From: Flaccisagitta enflata
Taxonomy: Eukaryota; Chaetognatha; Sagittoidea; Aphragmophora
Direction of reading: 5' to 3'
Length of the DNA stretch: 64,000 nucleotides
Assembly (NCBI GenBank): GCA_965153355.1
Contig: OZ231126.1
Span: 59,830,001 to 59,894,000 of the forward strand
The notes under the pieces are model-generated. The model had not been told where the DNA came from. It did no database searches and was given only the letters and a program-made list of their open reading frames with translations. The translations under genes were made by a program, and so were the position numbers. Positions 39,117 to 50,709 of the stretch are shown here, piece after piece (position 1 is the first letter of the stretch; the number at the start of each line of letters is the position of its first letter).

Positions 39117-40060
39117 CTTTTTGAGCAGCCGCCGATGTCCTGTTAAAACACAGGGGTGAACCATCACGTCTGTACGTACCCCCCGCCCCCCCCCCCCCCG
39201 CTCCCGAGGCCTAAACCCTCAATCCAGCATATTGAGGCCTAGAATTTAGTCTTTGGCGATGTAAATCAGTCCTCTCAGGCCTCAAACCAACTCTCTCAGG
39301 GGGCGTTTCTAGTCAGATACAATCGCATTTTGAACGGGCCACTTGGTCGCTCTCTACGTTCGTTCGCTCGCACCGCTCACTCCGCAGCGCTCCACTTTGC
39401 TACGCTCGCTTTGCTATGCTCGCTTCCCTCCCTCAGTTCACGGGCTCGCTCACTCACTTCGCTCACTCCCTCATGGGACAGTTGAAATTCATGGATATGT
39501 AATCATGCTGTAATTGCGTTTTATGGAGAGAAACGCGTTAATCATCTTCACTAGAAACACGCCCTAAGACCCATACTAAGCCCCCCAGACCTGATATTAG
39601 CCCTCCCAAGCCTGGTATCAGCTCTCTTAGGTCTAACATCAGCCTCTCATGTCTTAATTAATGTAACGGTTCACCCATGTGTTTTATAGAACAACGGCTC
39701 TTTGTGGCCGCTGCCGTGCTCTCACCTCGCCTCATGACGGGGCAACAGATCCTGCTGATCGCGGACCATGTGCGATCCTTTGATAACTTGTCGTCTTTGG
39801 GCAGCGACCCAAAGGGCCCATGTCCTGTGGAACACAGGGGTGAGATTCCAGACGTCCGTCCTTCCGCCCCTGCCCCATGGCTATTGGGGCCTCAAATCAG
39901 CACTATCAGGCCTAATTTTGGACATCCGAGCCCTCTAATTAACCCTTTTGTATAGCCCTCAAGGCCCCAAATCATCCCTGCAGGAATCAAATCTGCCCCA
40001 CAGGCCTCAAGCCTGCCCACCAGGTCTCATGCCTCAAACTCGACTGTACAGGCTGATAAT
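39117..40060 (+). mobile_element. Family B modules and array, interrupted by family C
   Basis: GATGTCCTGTTAAAACACAGG at about 39133, array pieces of CTCAGGCCTCAAA on both sides of C3, inverted end GGCCGCTGCC near 39705, and a second forward module at about 39795 with TGTCCTGTGGAACACAGGGG. Confidence 0.65.
39299..39564. mobile_element. Family C MITE, copy C3, inside a family B array
   Basis: Ends GGGGGCGTTTCTAGTC and ACTAGAAACACGCCC. Flanking triplets TCA and TAA do not match, so the TSD has decayed or the target was irregular. It interrupts the CTCAGGCCTCAAA array of a family B element. Confidence 0.8.
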
Positions 40061-40116
40061 CGCTAAGTTGACTCAGTAGTTTGGATAGGCAAGGTCAATA
40101 TAGATCTGCCTCACGC

Positions 40117-40119
40117 ACG

Positions 40120-40202
<83 letters not shown>
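40117..40202. repeat. CG then AC microsatellite
   Basis: A short CGCGCG lead followed by about 36 AC units. Confidence 0.95.
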
Positions 40203-40204
<2 letters not shown>

Positions 40205-40609
40205 TTTATATGCAGTCACACGCACTTACAAAGTGACCATGTCTCCGGAAAACATCTTTTTGAAAAAAGAAAAAAAATGGCTTTTTTAACTTAAAATTCA
40301 CTGAACATATCGCAATGACGGTCTGGCTCAATTTCGTCAGAATTGATTTTACAAGTAGATATGACTCTGATTTCATCATAGGAACATGAAAAGTTCTTGG
40401 AGCAAGAGTGTTTCTCAAATCGTCACCGTGGACCCAGCCTATTGGGCACTACCGTCTCACAAAAGTTGTACAAAACCTCAAATTATGAACCTTCCCTGTA
40501 GAATGCAATGTATTATTAGTTTAAGAGACAGGGACCCATGAGAGCGTGGAAGCAGTTGATGGGTCGGGCGTCGGCAGCATGAGAGCTGATAAAACAATGG
40601 CCGAACTAT
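40203..40609. other. No feature recognised
   Basis: No supported gene or repeat. Confidence 0.3.
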
Positions 40610-40868
40610 GGGTGTGTTTCTAGTGAAGACAAAAAACGTGTTTGTTCCCGTGAAAAGCGATCACAGCGTGAACACATATTCAAGAATTTCAACACAAGGG
40701 AGTGAGCAAAATGAGTGAGCGAGCCCATGAACGGAGCAAGCGAAGCGAGCGTAGTGAAGTGGAGCGCTGCGGAGCGAGTGAGCGGAGTGGGCGGTGCGAG
40801 CGAACAAATGTAGCGAGCGACTGAGTGGCAGGTTCAAAACGCGATTGTCTGTGATTAGAAACGCCCCC
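40610..40868. mobile_element. Family C MITE, copy C4
   Basis: Ends GGGTGTGTTTCTAGTG and ATTAGAAACGCCCCC; flanks TAT and TTA. Same orientation as C1, shorter GAGCGAG array. Confidence 0.8.
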
Positions 40869-40871
40869 TTA

Positions 40872-41817
40872 GTAATTAACAGTTTAGACCATAATGACAT
40901 GTCATTTGAAAGTAGTGTGGAACTTACTGCTTTACTTTTTCATAGGTGTTTCATAGGCTTTTTTCACAGGTGCTTTACTCTTTTCATAGGTCATGATGAA
41001 CCAAGTAACAGGAGTGACATATCATTACTGCTTAGGCCATAAAAAACGCAATTTTCCTAAAAAGAATTTTTTGATAATTTAGCTCTTCAAACTAGTATCC
41101 ATCATGACCCTCTGAGCCGAAGCAGGTGTCTGAGCCATATTTGAGCAAGGATTTAAAAGGTTTTGCCCACATGTTCACTCAACGCTGGCTCCCAAATTGA
41201 AGTGTTTTGATCAACAACTTGTAAGGTTTCTACTCTATCCTAGAGGTATTTAATGATACCAGGACCTTAAGTCTTTTACTGCTTTACCTAGGGGCAATAA
41301 TGGAGAGGAAAAATGGCACTAATGACAGAATTTGTTTGGCAGAAACCAATTTGAAGGTAGCTTAACTAAAAATGGGTAAGTTTTGTGTGAGTTTCAGAAT
41401 GGAACTTATTCAAAGATTAGTTAATATCCCTGAAACGGCTCATCATAGCCTTTTGGGACCAAGTTTTTTGGCTTCCAAAATACTAAAGAGAGCAGCGCTC
41501 TTTGACCAATATTGTACCCTTATCCTCGTGCATGTAGATTGCGTTTTTTATGGCCTAAGTAGTATTTGGAGGTGGCTCATTATCCCGTTCACGTTCTACT
41601 TGACGTGTCTTTACACCAATAAAGATATTTTACGTCTTACCCCCAAAACTGACAGAGAAAAAAGCTCAATTTGGCTTTTCCCTACAAAAAAATTTATTCG
41701 GAAATTCCATCTAAACGACACTCGAAGTGCTTTAAGTGAGATAAGATGGTTCATGTAAATTAGGGCTTGGTAGAACGCGAAAGTGAACGAGGAGAAGAAA
41801 AAGAGAAGAAAAAAAAA
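40872..41817. other. No gene supported; one 128-codon frame of unknown value
   Basis: A plus-strand frame at 41372-41758 is the only non-repetitive one of size here. It shows no known motif and has no supporting context, so I do not call it a gene. Repeated TTTCATAGGTG words occur at about 40937-40992. Confidence 0.3.
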
Positions 41818-41822
41818 GAGAG

Positions 41823-41905
<83 letters not shown>

Positions 41906-41946
41906 GTGAGTGAGAGTGAGTGTGTGTGTGTGTGTGTGTGTGTGAG

Positions 41947-42009
<63 letters not shown>
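41818..42009. repeat. GA/GT compound microsatellite
   Basis: GA, then GAGT and GT, then GA again. Forms an inverted pair with 42160-42424, 150 bp away. Confidence 0.95.
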
Positions 42010-42011
<2 letters not shown>

Positions 42012-42159
42012 TAGACAGACATATACGGAGGCAGACAGAGATAGAGGCAGAGACAGAGACTGAGGTGACAAGGATTCGTGAGTTATGTTGGAGCAATTTG
42101 ATGTGGGATGGGGTAGCCGGTAGAACTCGATTGAACCCATGGGATTCCTTTTTTCCGTC

Positions 42160-42428
<269 letters not shown>

Positions 42429-43152
42429 CCCCCCACACAAAAACAAACAAACAAACAAACAAACACTTCTTCCCTCATTCTTTTCCTCGCAATCGGCGGA
42501 CATGTAAGATGCTTTCTGAGCGCGCAAGATGTTGAAAAACATTAGGACGAAATCTACGGGACCCAGCAGAAGCCAATCTGGGACGACCCCTCAAGTTGGG
42601 AAAATGGTTTTATTGATGGCTTTGTCTTTGGCAATTTGACGCTTTTGCGCTCAAATGGGCGTAAGAGAGGAGCAGCTTGGCCAAGGGGCCGTTTAAAGGG
42701 GGCAACCACGTAGTTACCACGCGAATAAAAAAAAAAGACGCACTTTTAAATGACCATTTTAGCCATTTTTTTCTTTGATTTCAAGTTAAATGTTTTGCAC
42801 TATTGAAAAACCCAGTTTTTAAGCTTTGAGAATCAAAAAGAAAAAGTTCTTAATCTTGAGGCGTTTGGGTGTAGTAAAAAAAAAGAGTAAAAATAATCAA
42901 GAATCGTTTTCACAATTCCATAAGAGAAAAAGAATTCAAGACAATCAGTGTTTCACTTTGATGAGCTATAACTTTTAAACCGTTTAAGATACAGACTTGG
43001 GATTGGTCTAGAATGAAAGAAAATTCGAAAATCTTTAAAATTGATTTGACTGAAAAATAGTTGAAAGTTTGTCTTAAGTTATTTCATAAGATAAAGAAAC
43101 AGTAAACAATTTTTTTAATGGTTTTGTATTTCGTCATGTGCTCAAAATAGTA

Positions 43153-43757
43153 CTATCTTGGAAAAAAGTTTATCGCATTATGGATTAAGGGGCGTTTTAT
43201 GGACAAGATAATACAATTAAAATGTTTGTAACAATATTGACATTTGGTCTTGGCCTCCTTGACCTTTCCAAACGCTCTCATGCGTCTTAGCAAGCTTTCA
43301 TACTGCGACTGGAGGTATGATGTCGTGATCTTCCTCTGGACTTAAGCGCGATTTCTTTTAGTCTTGCCATCCATGTTGCACATTCTCTACTTCAATTGGG
43401 ACTATAGAGATTCAATCAGGTTGAGATCTGGGCTGTTCCTGGGGTAACTGAAGAAGTGTTTGACCTTTGACATTGTGCCTTTGGTGCCATTGCTTCGTTG
43501 AAACAGCCAGATGAGCGGGCGCGCCATCTTCCATGAACCGCGTTTCAAAAATGCCAATTTTATGCCATTTTTCAAAAGAGGTACCTAACTTCATTCAGCT
43601 CTCATTTCTAAACGGTTAAATGCACAGGAACGCGGTTGGTGCCAACCGCTAGGAAATTCGAAGACGTTTCAGAATCTCACCAATTTTTTATAGATTTTTT
43701 GATTTCTATTGGAGATATGAGGCTTTAAGTGATGCGATAAACTTATTTCCAAGGTTG
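43153..43757. mobile_element. Tc1/mariner-derived element nested in a family F MITE
   Basis: Flanked by TA at 43151-43152 and 43758-43759. The ends are inverted repeats sharing CTTGGAAA and AAGTTTATCGCAT. It contains the transposase remnant. Compared with the uninterrupted relative at 18598-19211, this is precisely the extra sequence: 1221 minus 605 minus 2 leaves 614 bp, the length of that relative. Confidence 0.85.
43240..43600 (-). pseudogene. Tc1/mariner transposase C-terminal remnant
   Basis: On the minus strand a 60-codon stretch (43412-43594) reads FMEDGAPAHLAVSTKQWHQ, matching the FMQDGAPCH-type second catalytic Asp block of Tc1 transposases. Next, in a different frame, comes NSPDLNLIESL (normally SPDLNPIENLW), so a frameshift separates the blocks and a stop follows at once. 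Further on, EEDHDIIP and a degenerate C-terminal KGQGGQ-like stretch fit the end of the same protein. The N-terminal DNA-binding half is missing. It lies inside the TA-flanked element at 43153-43757 and cannot be functional. Confidence 0.75.
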
Positions 43758-44079
43758 TAGTTGTCTTTGACTGGCTGTAACTTTTAAACGGTTTGAGATA
43801 CAGACCTGGGACAGGTCTAGATTGAAAGAAAATTCAAATATCTTCAAAATACTTTCAAGGGAAACATTTTTGAACAATTCTTTTAGTCTGTTTTATTAAT
43901 AAATGACCAGGTGCGTCTTTTCTTTTGATACGCGTGGTAAGACATAGCTGGCAAAAAATGAGTATGTTACTATTGAATGCACGTTGTTACGACGTCGTAA
44001 TAACGTTAATTATCCCCAAACCTCTGTGTCTGAACTGTGTGAAATCAGCTATTTCCATTTGAGACTCTCTGTCAGTCTG

Positions 44080-44117
44080 TTTGTCTGTCTGTCTGTCTCA
44101 CTCTTTCTCTCTCTCTT

Positions 44118-44203
<86 letters not shown>
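44080..44203. repeat. CTGT/CTTT/CT compound microsatellite
   Basis: CTGT, then CTCTTT, CTTT and finally CT units; CCTT units follow at about 44227-44250. Confidence 0.9.
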
Positions 44204-44206
<3 letters not shown>

Positions 44207-44259
44207 TGAATGTTTATTTTTTTTTCTTCCTTCCTTCCTTCCTTCCTTTCTTCTTTTTT

Positions 44260-44576
44260 CAGGGGTGTATATGATTGAGCGGCTTTTGATTTTATTTCCC
44301 CCCCCCCTGCCTTTTCCCCGCAACATGTCGCGTTGCGTTACAAAATCTATGATTTTCTTCCCCACAAAGCAATAAAACAGTATATTGTAGGTGTAAATAG
44401 TGTTTAAATGTGTTGTAGTGATCAGAAACTACCATTTGGAACTATCAAAAGTATTAGATCTTCAAAAATTTTCTTTTTTCTTCTTTTTTAGTTTTTGATT
44501 TTTTTCCCCATCTCCAAACCGTTTGATTTTATTCCCCCCCCCATGGGGGGGGAATGCTCAACTTTATACACGCCTT
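44260..44576. mobile_element. hAT-like MITE (family M), second copy
   Basis: Start CAGGGGTGTATATGATTGAG, end GCTCAACTTTATACACGCCT. Same body as 50374-50701, including TTTGATTTT(A/C)TTCCCC and the GTCGCGTTGCGT block. Flanks are T-rich, so the TSD cannot be read. Confidence 0.75.
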
Positions 44577-44599
44577 TTTTTTTTATTCATTTATTCTTT

Positions 44600-44655
44600 C
44601 ATGCATTCATTCATTCTTTCATGCATTCATTCATTCATTCATTCGTTCATTCATC
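44600..44655. repeat. ATTC tetranucleotide repeat
   Basis: ATTC with CATG interruptions; a short GAAT run in the other orientation is at 44825-44842. Other sequence to 44996 is unassigned. Confidence 0.85.
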
Positions 44656-44993
44656 TATCTAACATATCTCCCTATCAAAAAAAGAAAAAACGTCTAAACA
44701 AGAGACTTTATTTCAAGAAGGTACTCTGAATAATTTTTCTTTATCATCTTTGATGAAAATGATTGCCTGAAGCATATTGTGGCTTACAACTAGTTTTTAG
44801 TTACAATGATTGTTGTAGAAAAAAATGAATGAATGAATGAAAAAACAACATCAGATGAGACAAAAACAATCTTGATTGGATTCTTCACTTATACACTAAT
44901 TTTTTCCTTCAATTTTTTTTTAAATTCTGTTATCAACTTAAAATAGACAGAGGAGATTGAAATTGAGGGAGAGACTAAGAGACACAGAGAGAG

Positions 44994-44996
<3 letters not shown>

Positions 44997-45069
<73 letters not shown>
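44997..45069. repeat. GA microsatellite
   Basis: About 36 GA units. 45070-45466 holds nothing recognisable. Confidence 0.95.
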
Positions 45070-45071
<2 letters not shown>

Positions 45072-45462
45072 TAAGATTCTTATCAAAAAAGGTAAACTAA
45101 ATGACCATGTACAAAAAAGTTCAATGCACACAGTTTAGACAATGAGTGAGCACCTGTTGCTCAAGAATTAACGTTATGACGACGTCGTCACTTCGTTTAT
45201 TGTTTATGAACGAAGTTTCGAATGTCGTCACTACGATAATAAATCGTTTTAAGGGACGCATCTTATCATTCACTCTTCTTTGCAGTTCCTTTAGCAATAA
45301 TTTTCTTTATTGTGAATTTCTTTTTTAGTTTACATATTCAAAACAACTATTTGTTTCCTTAGTTGATAGTTTTATCCTTGAACGCCACATGCGTCTATTG
45401 TCTATTGTCATTTGTCTATACCTCATGCAGTCTCTCCTTCGGTCTCTGTCTCTGTTTCTCAG

Positions 45463-45637
<175 letters not shown>

Positions 45638-45723
45638 ACTTTCTTGTGAGACGTTTTTATTCCTTATCAACCCCTGAGCTTCTGTTGAGCTGGGGGAATT
45701 GGGGAGTGGTAAAAAAAAGCGAA

Positions 45724-46588
45724 CAGTAGATCTCGTCTAGACTTGAGATAACGGGGGCAAGCATTATGGAATAACAAATGAAGCTAGCGGGCTGATATTT
45801 GAAATTATGGAATATAAACTAATAAAAGAATGATTCATTGCCCATGGTACTTGGTTGCCATGGAAACACATCTCTATCAATTCTCGCTAAGATATCAATA
45901 TTTTGAGAGTTTTTTTAGGAACATTTCTTATTATCAAATTTGCTACAACTTTCACACAATATGTTCTGTAAGAATATCACTTGTTTAGCCGTTGCTAGGG
46001 AGCGAATCTATGATAGGTTGAACAATATCCTTCACTATACCTGAAAAATATAAAAGAGAGCCTTGTTAGCCCTCACTGAATAGTTACTACGCGCATCACT
46101 CCTAGTTTTCCATTTAGCAAAACTAACTTAGCAAACATCCATTTGACTAAAATGACTAGTGCTTGCCAAATACATAAGGGCTAATGATTGTTACCTGTGT
46201 TACCAAAATTCAACAAATCACCCAAGGGTAACATTGTTAAGAAACCATACCCTTAAAGGATAGAATCGAGGTGACAACCCTAGCAACGGCTAAACAAGCG
46301 ACATTCTTACAGAACATACTGTGGGAAAGTTGTAGCAAATTTAATTTTAAGCAATGTCCTCTAAAAAAAAATCTCAAAATATTGATATTTTAGCGTGAAT
46401 ACATGAAAATGCGTTTCCATGGTAACCAACTATATACTATATACTATACTATATTTACTATATACTATATACTAATGGTCAGTAAAACATCATTTTCTTA
46501 GTCTATGTTCTAAATATCAATCCCCTAGCTTCATTCGTTTTCCTACAATGCATGCCCCCGTTATCTCAAGTCTAGACGAGATCTACTG
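45724..46588. mobile_element. Family D foldback element, copy D3
   Basis: A perfect 36-bp inverted repeat begins CAGTAGATCTCGTCTAGACT. TA follows the right end (46589-46590) but AA precedes the left. The central hairpin has been replaced or split by a family H segment (about 46010-46270). An exact X-box GTTGCCATGGAAAC is at 45854-45867. CTATATA repeats lie near 46432-46476. Confidence 0.85.
46015..46250. repeat. Family H repeat inside family D
   Basis: Shares AACAATATCCTTCACTATACC and GTTAGCCCTCACTGAATAG with 34067-34190, and its second half with the complement of 8290-8420. Confidence 0.65.
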
Positions 46589-46590
46589 TA

Positions 46591-47002
46591 CACGTCGTGT
46601 TCGAAAGTCTCCTCCAGTCGGGAATTTCGTAAGATTTTGGCAAGACTCTGGTCTGTACGATATTAGGTTACCAAAGCAGACGAGGATTTGAAGAATAAAT
46701 GATAGAATGGGAGGACGGAGCGGATGGGGGGGGAGGGGGTTGAGGGCCCTAGAAGGAGGAGAGGGGTAACTAATGCAATGCGCACCAGCGTCATGACATA
46801 ATTGCGACCGCGCTCGCAAAAGCCAAGTGCGCGTGCGCTGTGGTTGAGCCTTTAGGGTCCCTCGCGGGTTTTGTGAACTTGAGCCTTGCATGTGTTAAGA
46901 GGGGAAAAGAGAAAAATAGACTCGGTGTTATGTTTTGCACATTTTTTGGCACTAATATTGCTGATAGGTGACGAGGGACTACTGGCGTTTGATTATTTGT
47001 GT
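46591..47002. other. GC-rich stretch, possible regulatory DNA
   Basis: Contains TGCGCGTGCGC at about 46828, close to the NRF-1 palindrome, and G-rich GGATGGGGGGGGAGGGGG. No gene supported. Confidence 0.35.
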
Positions 47003-47570
47003 AGAGTTTGCTGCTGTGTCTTAATTTCATTTGACAAACTTGATATTTGAAATATAAGTTGTTCACTTGATGCTTTTGTCCCTGAGTTTTTTGGTTGCTA
47101 TGGAAACCAAAATTATTTTTTTGAACATTCATAACAACTAGAATATCGATATTTTGACACATATTATCAGGGAACATTGCTCAGAATTAGATTTGCTACA
47201 ACTTTTCCTTGGTATGTCCTGTAAGAATATTGCTCGTTTAGCCGTTGCTAGGGAGCATCATTTAGCGGTTGCTAGGTGTGATGCCCCTTAGCAACGGCCT
47301 AACAAGCAATATTCTTACAGAACATACTATGGGAAAGTTGTAGCAAATTTAATTTTGAGCAATGTTCCCTGACAATATTTCTCAAAATATTGATATTTTA
47401 GTGGTTATAAATGTTTGAAAAAATAATTTTGGTTTCCATAGCAACCAAAAAACTCAGGGACTAAAGCATCGAGTGAACAACTTATATTTTAAATATCAAG
47501 TTTGTCAAATGAAATTAAGACACTTAGATACCTTCCTCCAGTTTAGGCTGTTCTTCCACGAACCCCACTG
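47003..47570. mobile_element. Family D foldback element, copy D2
   Basis: The right end TTCCACGAACCCCACTG is followed by TA (47571-47572). The left end is lost. It complements D1, which kept the left end and lost the right. X-box-like GTTGCTATGGAAAC at 47094-47107. Confidence 0.8.
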
Positions 47571-47572
47571 TA

Positions 47573-48051
47573 GAACGTTAGGCTTTAAATCATCAAAAAT
47601 TTAAGAACTTGCTAAGAACATTGGAAGGCTTCATTTCTTCAAAAATTTAAGAACATTAAGCTTAAGATCTTGACATTTAAGAACATTTTTATGGGGGGCT
47701 ATTTTTTGATCAATTGTTCTTTGTAAATGGACAAACTCTGTATTTTTTCTGTTCAGCAAATCATGTCTCACTTTATATAGCGAATATTTTTTTACTGTCA
47801 TTGATCTTGATTAACTTAAAACCTTTAAATCTGTTACTTTATTGTTTTTTTTTTTTTTTTTTTATATATTTTCCTTCATTTTCTCCTTGATGACAAACTT
47901 AAATAAAACTAATTAAGAACGTTCTTAATTGAAGGTTAAGAAGTGCGTTTGAATTAACAACAATTTAAGAACATTTAAGCCTTGAAACTGCACAAAATTT
48001 AAGAATATTGAAGGCTTGCTAAAGAAATGACGTTCTTATAAAAAAAAAGTG
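47573..48051. mobile_element. Family E MITE, copy E2 (left end lost)
   Basis: Right end CTTATAAAAAAAAAGTG before TA; many TTAAGAACATT words as in E1. It directly abuts family D2. Confidence 0.65.
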
Positions 48052-48114
48052 TAGCGAAAAACAAGTTCGAGAGAACGACGTCGCGAGCGTCACGTTTTGA
48101 AACGGCAAAAACGT

Positions 48115-48372
48115 CAAGTGACGCGGGGTCACAATATCGTTGCGGACGGGTGGGCATGGGCCTTCCACCCCCCTTCCATACTCTCCCCCACTACATGCTT
48201 ACTCGTGCACTCACACAGACAATCATAACCGAAGCATCACAATAGCGCGTTTTCACACTTTTCGACTCGATCATATCGAACGAACCAACAGACTGACAGA
48301 CAGTAAGAACGGAAGGACCGACAGACAGACAGTAAGAACGGAAGGACCGACAGACAGACAGCCTCACAATAA
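48115..48372 (+). mobile_element. Family A element, CAAGTGACG subfamily
   Basis: Start CAAGTGACGCGGGGTCAC; GGACGGGTGGGCATGGG core; a 29-bp GGAAGGACCGACAGACAGAC unit repeated twice; the terminal hairpin is missing. Confidence 0.7.
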
Positions 48373-48956
48373 AGTAAATAAATGACAAAAGAAAATTCAT
48401 GAGAAAAGTCAAGAAAAGAAGATCCCAAGGAAAGACGCAACGTTCTCAAAAGTCGACTGTAATGATTAGCAGGTTTTAGAAAATAAAGAAAAAAAAACTT
48501 GAAATCTTTTTAGAATTCAGCATTTGTGATGGGCCGACGGACATTATATTTTCAAACACATCTAGTAAATGTCATTGACTCATTTACATATTCGATCGGT
48601 CAACCCGAGTAGAATTATGCACGTGAAATATGTTGAGGTGAGTGAAGAGGATAGAGTGGTTGGGTGAGGGCCGGAGGGGGGGGGTTGAGGGAAAGCGGAA
48701 GGGCCAGGGGCGGAAAAAAATAGAATGATTGAAGAACACACCGTCGCTTTGAAGAGACGGACTACATCACGAGAGCTCAGGGAGCTTTTTACCAGGTGGG
48801 CTCTTAACGAATTCCAAAGCAAACATTCCGCGCAAGTAGGTGGTGCCCGAGCTAAGAAAAAAAAGGAGGGGAAACGGCTGTTCCATGGGTGTAGATTTGA
48901 CTTAAGGCACAAGAGGAAATAGAGAGTTCTTTAGAATTAAACATAATCGCATATGT
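48373..48956. other. No gene supported
   Basis: Contains G-rich GGAGGGGGGGGGTTGAGGG near 48671. A 65-codon frame at 48725-48922 has no recognised motif. Confidence 0.3.
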
Positions 48957-49204
48957 TTGTTTTGCGTCCTCGCACTTCTATAAGAGGTCATGTCGGTCGG
49001 TCCGTCGGTCGGTTGGTCGGTCGGTCACAGAAACGTTTGAAATGTGCAAAACGGCCGATTCTGACGTATATCTTCGTTCCTTTCAGCTTGCAAGCCTTAC
49101 CACATTCATTTTCATTCATTCATTCATTCATTCATTCATCAAAAACGTTCAATCACAAAATCTTGATCAAGCGAGGCGCACTTATTGGCCTTAACTTGGC
49201 CTTG
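48957..49204 (-). mobile_element. Family A-like element with ATTC microsatellite
   Basis: GCGTCCTCGCACTTCTATAAGAGG-type left end, GGTCGGTCCGTCGGTCGG array, then an ATTC run (49105-49139), right end TTGGCCTTG. A second microsatellite type distinguishes this subfamily. Confidence 0.65.
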
Positions 49205-49230
49205 TTTATTTTTGTTCGACTGGTATAGGT

Positions 49231-49443
49231 GGCTTGAGCGGGATAAAGTGTTGTTAGGGGCTTATTTCCCATTAGGGTGGGATTTGGTGGTCTGTGTAGG
49301 TGGCTGAAGCGGGATAAAGTGTCGTTAGGGGCTTATTTCCCATCAGGGTGGGATTTGGTGGTCTGTGTAGGTGGCTTGAGCGGGATAAAGTGTCGTTAGG
49401 GGCTTATATCCCATCAGGGTGGGATTTGGTGGTCTGTGTGGCT
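49231..49443. repeat. 71-bp tandem repeat, three units
   Basis: Units begin at 49231, 49302 and 49373 (GGCTTGAGCGGGATAAAGTG) and differ at only a few positions. Confidence 0.9.
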
Positions 49444-50039
49444 CTATGTTAGCAACTTCATTGGAAGTTTTGTTTTTTGACGAGTCTGTCCATCAGCTCC
49501 CCCTCTTCTTTAAGCTCCTGTCAAGATAACTTTTTTTCCCAGCTACATCTTAGGCAAATGTTATGTCGCACGCGGCCATAGTGTACACTTTTTTTCTTTT
49601 TAAAAGAACCAAGTTTATAATCCTCAAAAATTTAAGAACATGCTAAGAACATCGGAAGCCTTCATTTCTTCAAAAATCTAAGAACATTAGGCTTAAAATA
49701 TTTTTAAGATTTAAGAACATGCTAAGAATATTAGAAAGCTTCATTTTTCCATTGAAAATAATAAACCAGGATAAAATTATGTAGTTGCTGCTTTGTTGTT
49801 TCATTAATATTTTTCCTCATTTTTTCTTAGAAGACAAACTCAAATTTTGTCCATCGTTGCACCCTGGTCCATGTATTCAAAACGATTGACATTTTGTTGA
49901 TTTTTCCGTTCATTCGCTAACGACCCCTATAAAAACCGCTAATTTCGCGTATTTTCTTGCCTATAATAGCGTTTGTAGTCCCATATCATACAAACCCTGA
50001 TGATGCTAATAAAGCAGAAACACGTGTCGGTTTTACATT
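49444..50039. other. Contains a family E fragment; otherwise unassigned
   Basis: 49585-49850 has AAAATTTAAGAACATGCTAA words and CAAGTTTATAA as in family E. No gene. Confidence 0.5.
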
Positions 50040-50330
50040 TTCGTTCTTATTTCCGCTGAAGGAATGAAGGAATGGATGAATGAATGAATGAATGAATGAA
50101 TGAATGAATGAATGAATGAATGAATGAATGAATGAATGAATGAATGAATGAATAAAATGTAAAAGGCAAGAGAGATAGGAGGAATGTAGAATGGCGTCGG
50201 AATCGGCCGTTTTGCGCAGTTGAGTTTAAAAGTTTGCGTGACGGGCCGACCAACTAACCAGCCGACCAACTGACGAACCGACCGACGACCGACGTGACCA
50301 CTCATAGATGTGCAAGGACTCGCATAAAGA
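50040..50330 (+). mobile_element. Family A-like element with GAAT microsatellite
   Basis: A GAAT array (about 50066-50152), AATCGGCCGTTTTGCGCA, then an ACCAACTAACCAGCCGACC array and TGTGCAAGGACTCGC. Inverse of the copy at 48957-49204. Its CAAGG end is missing. Confidence 0.6.
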
Positions 50331-50373
50331 TGGTAGATTTCGCCTAACCGAAATTCTCAATTTCTGTTAAAAA

Positions 50374-50701
50374 CAGGGGTGTATATAGTTGAGCGGCTTT
50401 TGATTTTATTCCCCCCCCTGCCTTTGATTTTCTTCCCCGCGACGCAACGCGTTGCGTAACAAAATCTCTGATTTTCTTCCCCTCAAAGCTAAAAAACAGC
50501 ACATTCTAGGTTTAAATAGTGTTAAATTATGTTGTAGTAATTGTATTTTACCTTTTGGTACTACCAAAAGTGTTAGATCTTCAAAAAATTTTTTTTCTTT
50601 TTTTCAAACTTTTGATTTTCTTCCCCATCTCCAAACCTTTTGATTTTATTCCCCCCCCCCCCCACGGGGGGGGGGGGAATACTCAATTTTATACACCCCT
50701 G
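50374..50701. mobile_element. hAT-like MITE (family M) with 8-bp TSD
   Basis: Ends CAGGGGTGTATATAGTTGAG and TTTTATACACCCCTG. GTTAAAAA flanks both sides (50366-50373, 50702-50709). Internal C- and G-runs face each other near the right end. Confidence 0.9.
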
Positions 50702-50709
50702 GTTAAAAA

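Larger units (their letters stand above)
42717..43937. mobile_element. Family F foldback MITE, interrupted copy
   Basis: The terminal inverted repeat is CCACGCG, a few A/T-rich bases, then GACGCAC, flanked by TA (42715-42716 and 43938-43939). It shares its whole body with 18598-19211 and is split by the Tc1-derived element at 43153-43757. Tc1/mariner-type TSD. Confidence 0.85.

Noticed and set aside
41372-41758. A 128-codon non-repetitive frame
   Set aside because: No recognised domain, no context and no splice or promoter evidence; length is within chance for this window.
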